In this document: in pieces, positions 24,801 to 34,684 of the stretch
Layout of the letters: the number at the start of each line of letters is the position of its first letter
Numbering within the stretch: position 1 is the stretch's first letter
Assembly (NCBI RefSeq): GCF_900091855.1
Contig: NZ_FMCH01000184.1
Location: forward strand, 1-34,684
Source of the DNA: Streptomyces sp. DvalAA-14
GTDB lineage: Bacteria > Actinomycetota > Actinomycetes > Streptomycetales > Streptomycetaceae
Direction of reading: 5' to 3'
Length of the DNA stretch: 34,684 nt
Program-made: the position numbers and the translations under genes
Notes under the pieces: generated by a model
Told to the model about the DNA's origin: nothing
The model's database searches: none
What the model saw: only the letters and a program-made list of their open reading frames with translations

Positions 24801-25375
24801 TTCTCCACAGATTTGGCACGATCTCGGTGTCCACACCCTGGGGACAGCAGAGTTGTCCCGAAAGCCTCCACAGGCCACGCCCGCCCGAAGCCATCGGGCC
24901 AGCTCAGCGGGCTGGGGATATGTGGGCAACCGATGTCCACAGGCTGTGGACGGGGTGGACGTCCCCAGGGGGTCGTTCGGAGTTGTCCACCGCCCGCCCA
25001 CAGGATGGCCCCTGTTGTGCACAGCTCGGAGCCACTTCTCCACACCTTTGTCCACTGTTCGGCAAGGAAATGCGCTCTGTCCCACGGAAGAGTGAAAGGC
25101 GTCACACCAAGGGGGTGGGTTGGCCTGGGGAGAACCTGGGTATTTCTGGGGACGGCGCTGGGGAGAACCCGGGGTCCCCTGTGGAGCGGGTGTGCACAAC
25201 TTCCGGCCGTCCACAGCAGGGCCTGTTTGTCCACCGGCTCCCTCCACAGGCCCGGTGGATAAAAAACCCGGCCTGACCTGCACCGGAACCGGTTATCCAC
25301 GGTATCCACAACCCCTACTACTACGACTACACGTAGATACCGGGGAAACTGCTTCGAAGCAGGGTCTGTGCACAA
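24801..25375. other. oriC: Chromosomal origin oriC
   Basis: The 904-bp gap between dnaA and dnaN holds about 20 DnaA-box-like nonamers. Fourteen have one mismatch to TTGTCCACA or TTATCCACA: plus-strand starts 24801, 24827, 24933, 24983, 25015, 25036, 25048, 25227, 25293, 25302; minus-strand sites at 24921-24929, 25191-25199, 25254-25262, 25367-25375. Two-mismatch copies lie at 24853, 24945 and 25207, and weaker ones near 24864, 24994, 25180 and 25240. None is a perfect match. The boxes fall into two groups separated by a box-poor stretch (about 25060-25180). Number, density and the dnaA-dnaN location match the known Streptomyces oriC. A 14-bp palindrome CTGCTTCGAAGCAG lies at 25349-25362. Confidence 0.95.
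25293..25332 (+). promoter_or_regulatory. DnaA-trio-like unwinding element
   Basis: Two abutting boxes, TTATCCACG (25293-25301) and GTATCCACA (25302-25310), are followed by a short C-rich spacer (ACCC) and then CTACTACTACGACTA (25315-25329). The order box, GC-rich spacer, CTA-triplet run (3'-GAT repeats on the other strand) is that of the basal unwinding element described in Bacillus subtilis. Confidence 0.6.
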
Positions 25376-25428
25376 CTCGGCCCGGCGCCGCCCCTCCGCT
25401 GTGTCGCGGCTTGACGCCAACCCGCACC

Positions 25429-25467
25429 GGCTGTCAGTCCGGTAGGTCAGACTGTTCTCCGACAGCC
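25429..25467 (+). other. Hairpin upstream of the dnaN ribosome site
   Basis: GGCTGT (25429-25434) pairs with ACAGCC (25462-25467), and CAGTC (25435-25439) with GACTG (25450-25454), leaving a 10-nt loop and a 7-nt bulge. It ends 10 nt before the AGGAGG of dnaN. A TTGACG at 25411-25416 could be a -35 element, but its -10 is poor. Confidence 0.4.
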
Positions 25468-25491
25468 AGCAACGAGCAGGAGGCGGTTCCG

Positions 25492-26622
25492 GTGAAGATC
25501 CGGGTGGAGCGCGACGTACTTGCCGAGGCGGTGGCTTGGGCAGCCCGCAGCCTCCCGGCCCGCCCCCCGGTGCCCGTCCTGGCCGGGCTGCTGCTGAAGG
25601 CCGAGGAGGGCAGGCTCAGCCTGTCCGGCTTCGACTACGAGGTCTCCGCCCGCGTCTCGGTGGAGGCCGAGATCGACGAGGAGGGCACCGTCCTGGTCTC
25701 CGGCCGGCTGCTCGCCGACATCTCGCGCGCCCTGCCCAACCGCCCGGTCGAGATCTCCACCGACGGTGTCCGGGTCACCGTCGTCTGCGGCAGCTCGCGG
25801 TTCACCCTGCACACCCTGCCGGTGGAGGAGTACCCGGCGCTGCCCGCGATGCCGGTCGCCTCGGGCACCGTCCCCGGTGAGGTGTTCGCCGCCGCCGCGG
25901 CCCAGGTGGCCATCGCGGCCGGCCGGGACGACACCCTGCCGGTGCTCACCGGTGTGCGGATCGAGATCGAGGGCGACACGGTGACGCTGGCCGCCACCGA
26001 CCGCTACCGCTTCGCGGTCCGCGAATTCCTGTGGAAGCCGGAGCAGGCCGACATCTCCGCGGTCGCCCTGGTGCCCGCCAAGACCTTGCTGGACACCGCC
26101 AAGTCGCTGACCAGCGGCGACACCGTCTCCATCGCGCTGGCCGGCTCCGGCGCCGGTGAGGGCCTGATCGGGTTCGAGGGCGCCGGCCGGCGCACCACCA
26201 CCCGGCTGCTCGAGGGCGACCTGCCGAAGTACCGCACGCTGTTCCCGACCGAGTTCGCCTCGATCGCCGTGATCGACACCGCGCCCTTCGTCGAGGCGGT
26301 CAAGCGCGTCTCGCTGGTCGCCGAGCGGAACACCCCGGTGCGGCTGAGTTTCGAGCAGGGCGTGCTGACCTTGGAGGCCGGCTCCAGCGACGACGCACAG
26401 GCTGTGGAAAGGGTCGACGCCAAGCTGGAGGGCGACGACATCTCGATCGCCTTCAACCCGACCTTCCTGCTGGACGGGCTGAGCGCGATCGACTCGCCGG
26501 TGGCCCAGCTGTCCTTCACCACCTCCACCAAGCCCGCGCTGCTCAGCGGTCGCCCCGCGGCCGATGTCGAGGCGGACGACGCGTACAAGTACCTGATCAT
26601 GCCGGTCCGCCTGTCCGGCTGA
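25492..26622 (+). CDS. dnaN: DNA polymerase III sliding clamp (beta subunit)
   Basis: The beta clamp encircles DNA and tethers polymerase III. The 376-residue protein has the three-domain clamp fold: MKIRVERDVLAEAVAWAARS, LAGLLLKAEEGRLSLSGFDYEVS, then TLPVLTGVRIEIEGDTVTLAATDRYRFA and the C-terminal LLDGLSAI...YLIMPVRLSG. The GTG start at 25492 has a strong AGGAGG at 8 nt; longer frames would translate through oriC and are rejected. It is the first gene on the right side of oriC. Confidence 0.97.
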   Translation: MKIRVERDVLAEAVAWAARSLPARPPVPVLAGLLLKAEEGRLSLSGFDYEVSARVSVEAEIDEEGTVLVSGRLLADISRALPNRPVEISTDGVRVTVVCGSSRFTLHTLPVEEYPALPAMPVASGTVPGEVFAAAAAQVAIAAGRDDTLPVLTGVRIEIEGDTVTLAATDRYRFAVREFLWKPEQADISAVALVPAKTLLDTAKSLTSGDTVSIALAGSGAGEGLIGFEGAGRRTTTRLLEGDLPKYRTLFPTEFASIAVIDTAPFVEAVKRVSLVAERNTPVRLSFEQGVLTLEAGSSDDAQAVERVDAKLEGDDISIAFNPTFLLDGLSAIDSPVAQLSFTTSTKPALLSGRPAADVEADDAYKYLIMPVRLSG

Positions 26623-26654
26623 GCCGGCGAAGCGGAGCCGACGTAGGCTCAGCC
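26617..26654 (+). terminator. Possible weak terminator of dnaN
   Basis: GGCTGAGCC (26617-26625), which includes the dnaN stop, pairs with GGCTCAGCC (26646-26654) across a 20-nt loop that has its own short GC pairing. Weak support. Confidence 0.35.
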
Positions 26655-26744
26655 TCACGTCAGGCACCGTCGGATCCCGTCGGACACCTGCGGGTCAGGC
26701 ATCGCTCGGACACGCGTCGAACGCCTCGAAACGAAGGATCAGTG

Positions 26745-27623
26745 ATGGAGCTCGGTCTCATCGGTCTCGGCAAGATGGGCGGCAATATGCGCGAGCGCAT
26801 CCGCCGCGCCGGCCACACCGTCATCGGGTTCGACAGGAACCCCGATCTTGCCGATGTCCACAGCCTCAAGGAGCTGGTGGACTCGCTGCACGGCCCGCGC
26901 GTGGTCTGGGTGATGGTCCCGGCCGGCGCCGCCACCCAGTCGACGCTCGACGAGCTGGGTGAGCTGCTCTCCCCCGGCGACCTGGTGATCGACGGCGGCA
27001 ATTCCCGCTGGACGGACGACGAGAAGCACGCCAAGCAGCTGGCCGGCAAGGGCATCGGCTTCGTCGACTGCGGCGTCTCCGGCGGCGTCTGGGGCCTGGC
27101 CAACGGCTACGCGCTGATGTACGGCGGCACCGACGAGGACGTCGCCAAGGCCCAGCCGATCTTCGACGCCCTCAAGCCCGAGGGCGACTCCGGCGCGGTG
27201 CACGCCGGCAGCGTCGGCGCCGGCCACTTCGCCAAGATGGTCCACAACGGCATCGAGTACGCGATGATGCAGGCGTACGCCGAGGGCTGGGAGCTGCTGG
27301 AGGCGGTCAAGTCGGTCACCGACGTCCGCGAGGTCTTCCGGTCCTGGAAGTCCGGCACGGTCATCCGCTCCTGGCTGCTGGACCTCGCGGTGGACGCGCT
27401 CGACAAGGACGAGCACCTGGGCGATCTGCGCGGCTACGCGGACGACTCCGGTGAGGGCCGCTGGACGGTGGAGGCCGCGATCGACAACGCGGTGCCGCTG
27501 CCGGCGATCACCGCCTCGCTCTTCGCCCGCTTCTCGTCCCGCCAGGACGACTCGCCGCAGATGAAGATGGTCGCCGCGCTCCGCAACGAGTTCGGCGGCC
27601 ACGCGGTCACCGCGGCCGAGTAG
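26745..27623 (+). CDS. gnd: 6-phosphogluconate dehydrogenase, decarboxylating (short type)
   Basis: Oxidatively decarboxylates 6-phosphogluconate to ribulose 5-phosphate, supplying reducing power and pentoses. The 292-residue protein has the N-terminal Rossmann motif [12 protein letters not shown], the [13 protein letters not shown] substrate loop, [12 protein letters not shown] and the catalytic lysine region [21 protein letters not shown]. It is the short form of about 300 residues (GndA/YqeC-like) instead of the ~470-residue form; such forms often use NAD, but the cofactor cannot be fixed here. ATG 26745 is preferred over GTG 26742 because of GAAGGA spacing. Its presence between dnaN and recF is the usual streptomycete arrangement. 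Confidence 0.93.
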   Translation: MELGLIGLGKMGGNMRERIRRAGHTVIGFDRNPDLADVHSLKELVDSLHGPRVVWVMVPAGAATQSTLDELGELLSPGDLVIDGGNSRWTDDEKHAKQLAGKGIGFVDCGVSGGVWGLANGYALMYGGTDEDVAKAQPIFDALKPEGDSGAVHAGSVGAGHFAKMVHNGIEYAMMQAYAEGWELLEAVKSVTDVREVFRSWKSGTVIRSWLLDLAVDALDKDEHLGDLRGYADDSGEGRWTVEAAIDNAVPLPAITASLFARFSSRQDDSPQMKMVAALRNEFGGHAVTAAE

Positions 27624-27687
27624 GCCCCGGACCGCCGTACCGCACGTCAGAGCAGGGAGGTCGGCGCGCCCAGCGCCACAGCACGCG

Positions 27688-28881
27688 ATGCACGTAGCGC
27701 ACTTGTCGCTCGCCGACTTCCGCTCCTACGCCCGGGCCGAGGTCCCTCTCGACCCGGGCGTGACCGCTTTCGTGGGTCCCAACGGCCAGGGCAAGACCAA
27801 TCTGGTCGAGGCGATCGGCTATCTGGCCGCCCTGGCCAGCCACCGGGTCGCCTCCGACGCCCCCCTGGTCCGGGTCGGCGCGGACCGCGCGGTGGTACGG
27901 GCCCAGGTGGTGCAGGGCGACCGGCAGCAGCTGGTCGAGCTGGAGATCAATCCGGGCCGGGCCAACCGGGCCCGGATCAACCGGTCCTCCCAGGTCCGGC
28001 CGCGGGATGTGCTGGGCATTGTCCGCAGCGTGCTGTTCGCCCCCGAGGACCTGGCCCTGGTCAAGGGCGACCCGGGTGAGCGCCGCCGCTTCCTGGACGA
28101 GCTGATCACCGCTCGCACGCCCCGGCTGGCCGGGGTGCGCAGCGACTACGAGCGGGTGCTCAAGCAGCGCAACACCCTGCTGAAGACCGCCGCGATGGCC
28201 CGCCGGCACGGCGGCAAGGGCGCCGACCTGTCCACCCTCGACGTCTGGGACCAGCACCTGGCCCGGGTCGGTGCGGAGCTGTTGGCCCAGCGGCTGGACC
28301 TGGTCGCGGCCCTGCAGCCGCTGACCGACAAGGCCTACGAGCAGCTCGCCCCCGGCGGCGGACCGGTCGGCCTGGAGTACCGCGGTTCGATCGGCGACGA
28401 GCGGGGCGAGCGCGACGGCTTTCCGGCGGGCGGCACGGTCGGCGGCCCGGGCGGGACGGCTGGAACGGCGGGGGCGACCGCCCGGGAGGATCTGTTCGGC
28501 CGGCTGATGCAGGCCCTGGCCGACAGCCGCCGCCAGGAGATCGAGCGGGGTGTGACGCTGGTGGGTCCGCACCGTGACGATCTGGTGCTGAAGCTGGGCC
28601 CGATGCCGGCGAAGGGCTATGCCAGCCATGGCGAGTCGTGGTCGTATGCGCTGGCGCTGCGGCTCGCGTCGTACGAGCTGCTGCGGGCCGACGGCGGTGA
28701 GCCGGTGCTGGTGCTGGACGACGTGTTCGCCGAGCTGGACGAGCGGCGCCGGGTGCGGCTGGCCGAGCTGGTCGCGCCGGGCGAGCAGGTGCTGGTGACG
28801 GCCGCGGTGGACGACGATGTGCCGGGCGTGCTGGTGGGGACGCGGTTCTCGGTGGAGAACGGGACGGTGGAGCGGCTGTGA
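27688..28881 (+). CDS. recF: DNA replication and repair protein RecF
   Basis: RecF is an SMC-like ATPase that loads RecA at single-strand gaps. The 397-residue protein starts [19 protein letters not shown], with Walker [14 protein letters not shown] (about 31-43), [28 protein letters not shown] and Walker [16 protein letters not shown] near residue 345. A Gly/Thr/Ala-rich insert (about 245-265) interrupts the coiled region and looks lineage-specific. No ribosome site is close to the ATG (GGGAGG is about 28 nt away), but the N-terminus matches the family. It overlaps the following DUF721 gene by 4 bp (GTGA). Confidence 0.96.
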   Translation: MHVAHLSLADFRSYARAEVPLDPGVTAFVGPNGQGKTNLVEAIGYLAALASHRVASDAPLVRVGADRAVVRAQVVQGDRQQLVELEINPGRANRARINRSSQVRPRDVLGIVRSVLFAPEDLALVKGDPGERRRFLDELITARTPRLAGVRSDYERVLKQRNTLLKTAAMARRHGGKGADLSTLDVWDQHLARVGAELLAQRLDLVAALQPLTDKAYEQLAPGGGPVGLEYRGSIGDERGERDGFPAGGTVGGPGGTAGTAGATAREDLFGRLMQALADSRRQEIERGVTLVGPHRDDLVLKLGPMPAKGYASHGESWSYALALRLASYELLRADGGEPVLVLDDVFAELDERRRVRLAELVAPGEQVLVTAAVDDDVPGVLVGTRFSVENGTVERL

Positions 28882-29483
28882 GCGAGCAGGAATCGCTGGG
28901 CGTCCCGGGCGCCCGCAAGGAGTCCGGCGTCCCGGCCGCCGAAGCGGCCGGGAGCGGTGCTGCCCCGGGCGGCCGGACCGCCGAGCCGGCCGGGGTGGAC
29001 CTGGCGCGGGTGGCGCTGCGGGCCGCGAAGGAGCAGGCCCGGGCCCGGGGTGCCGCGGCCGTGCAGAAGAAGCAGTCCCGGCGGGGCGGGGGCCTGCGCA
29101 GTGGCGCCCGCGCCGACGGCCGGGACCCGCTGCCGCTGGGCGCCGCGATCAGCCGGCTGATCACCGAGCGCGGCTGGGAGGCGCCGGCCGCGGTCGGCGG
29201 GGTGATGGGCCGCTGGCCGCAGATCGTCGGCCCGGAGGTGGCGCTGCACTGCGCGCCCGAGCGCTATGACGAGGACGAGTCGGTGCTCACGGTGAGTTGC
29301 GACTCAACGGCCTGGGCCACGCAGCTGCGGCTGCTGGCGCCCACCTTGGTGGCCCGGCTGAACGCGGATCTCGGCCACGGCACGGTGAAGCTGATCAAGG
29401 TGCTGGGCCCTGCCGCGCCCCCGCGTTCGTACGGCCGGCTGCGGGCGCCGGGCAGCCGCGGCCCCGGTGACACCTACGGGTGA
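28878..29483 (+). CDS. DUF721 (DciA-like) protein
   Basis: A 201-residue protein whose C-terminal half (about 90-185) is a DUF721 domain: [56 protein letters not shown] and [21 protein letters not shown]721 proteins include DciA, the helicase-loading or operating factor of bacteria that lack DnaC, so a role with DnaB is plausible. The first ~85 residues are Ala/Gly/Arg-rich and probably disordered. GTG start overlapping the recF stop by 4 bp indicates coupled translation. It is conserved between recF and gyrB in actinobacteria. Confidence 0.9.
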   Translation: MSEQESLGVPGARKESGVPAAEAAGSGAAPGGRTAEPAGVDLARVALRAAKEQARARGAAAVQKKQSRRGGGLRSGARADGRDPLPLGAAISRLITERGWEAPAAVGGVMGRWPQIVGPEVALHCAPERYDEDESVLTVSCDSTAWATQLRLLAPTLVARLNADLGHGTVKLIKVLGPAAPPRSYGRLRAPGSRGPGDTYG

Positions 29484-31776
<2,293 letters not shown>

Positions 31777-31855
31777 GTCGGCCTCCGACTGTGGCCGCTT
31801 CGGCTGCTCTGGCCGTTGCGCCAGCTGAGCCGTGTGAAAGGACAATCTGACAGCG

Positions 31856-34486
<2,631 letters not shown>

Positions 34487-34489
34487 GCC

Positions 34490-34684
34490 GTGAGTGGAGC
34501 CACGGGCGCCGCGGGTGGGGCCGGGTCGACCGGAGGTGCCTCTGGCTCGGCCAACCTCAGCGGCCCTCAAGAGGGGGGATACACCGTGACGGACACCCGT
34601 CAGCCGCCACCGCATCAGCCGCCGTCGGCGTACGCGCCGCCACCGCCGCCGGGTGCCCCCGGCGTTCCCGGGCCCGCGCCCGGG
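34490..34684 (+). CDS. DUF3566-like protein, 5' part (runs off window)
   Basis: An open frame begins at GTG 34490, 3 nt after the gyrA stop, with GGAGGAG of the gyrA end serving as ribosome site. It reads MSGATGAAGGAGSTGGASGS and continues Gly/Ser- then Pro-rich (QPPPHQPPSAYAPPPPPG) to the window edge, 65 codons with no stop. In actinobacteria the gene after gyrA usually encodes a DUF3566 membrane protein with such a low-complexity N-terminus. The domain itself is outside the window, so the assignment rests on position and composition. Confidence 0.7.
   Translation, partial: MSGATGAAGGAGSTGGASGSANLSGPQEGGYTVTDTRQPPPHQPPSAYAPPPPPGAPGVPGPAPG

Noticed and set aside
25120-25491. 5' extension of the dnaN frame through oriC
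   Set aside because: It runs through the DnaA-box array and ignores the strong AGGAGG at 25478-25483.
26854-26862. DnaA-box-like ATGTCCACA in gnd
   Set aside because: A single one-mismatch copy within conserved coding sequence (DVHSL); such matches are expected by chance.

Overview
The window is the replication-origin region of a high-GC actinomycete chromosome, almost certainly a member of Streptomycetaceae. The grounds are the very high third-position GC, frequent GTG starts, absence of TTA codons in the genes I checked, a DnaA with a very long disordered domain II, an oriC packed with degenerate DnaA boxes between dnaA and dnaN, and Streptomyces-type parS sites (GTTTCACGTGAAAC and GTTCCACGTGGAAC). 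I cannot name the genus or species. No mobile element, prophage, CRISPR array, tRNA or rRNA was seen.

Layout. Positions 1-3555 hold the first codons of a leftward penicillin-binding-protein gene, a PadR regulator with a 21-bp palindromic operator, inositol-phosphate synthase and an MFS permease. A 180-bp convergent gap follows with three parS sites, the first inside a 46-bp perfect palindrome. The leftward cca gene faces away from a rightward envelope and stress cluster: a DUF6049-type secreted protein, the lipid II flippase MurJ, a membrane pseudokinase with an outer carbohydrate-binding-like domain, an ECF sigma factor (SigM type), its zinc-finger anti-sigma factor, then trxB-trxA behind a SigR-type promoter. 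A second parS-centred perfect palindrome (50 bp) separates trxA from a convergent GNAT gene.

The leftward block GNAT, parB, parA, rsmG, jag/khpB, yidC, yidD, rnpA, rpmH covers segregation, ribosome and membrane-insertion functions. A divergent promoter region with two DnaA boxes separates rpmH from rightward dnaA. oriC (about 24800-25380) carries roughly 20 DnaA-box-like nonamers and a DnaA-trio-like element, and is preceded by seven 10-bp tandem repeats. Rightward dnaN, gnd, recF, a DUF721 gene, gyrB, gyrA and the start of a DUF3566-like gene complete the window.

How it works together. DnaA, DnaN, RecF, gyrase, ParA/ParB and nine parS-like sites form the replication, supercoiling and segregation core. 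MurJ, pseudokinase, DUF6049, SigM and anti-sigma form an envelope module with the same gene order as recalled for the mycobacterial Rv3907-Rv3924 region. Thioredoxin and inositol phosphate (a mycothiol precursor) add redox control. The most interesting signals are the placement of parS at the apex of terminator-like hairpins, the split of parS sequence variants by coding or intergenic context, DnaA boxes upstream of parAB, and the DnaA-trio element.
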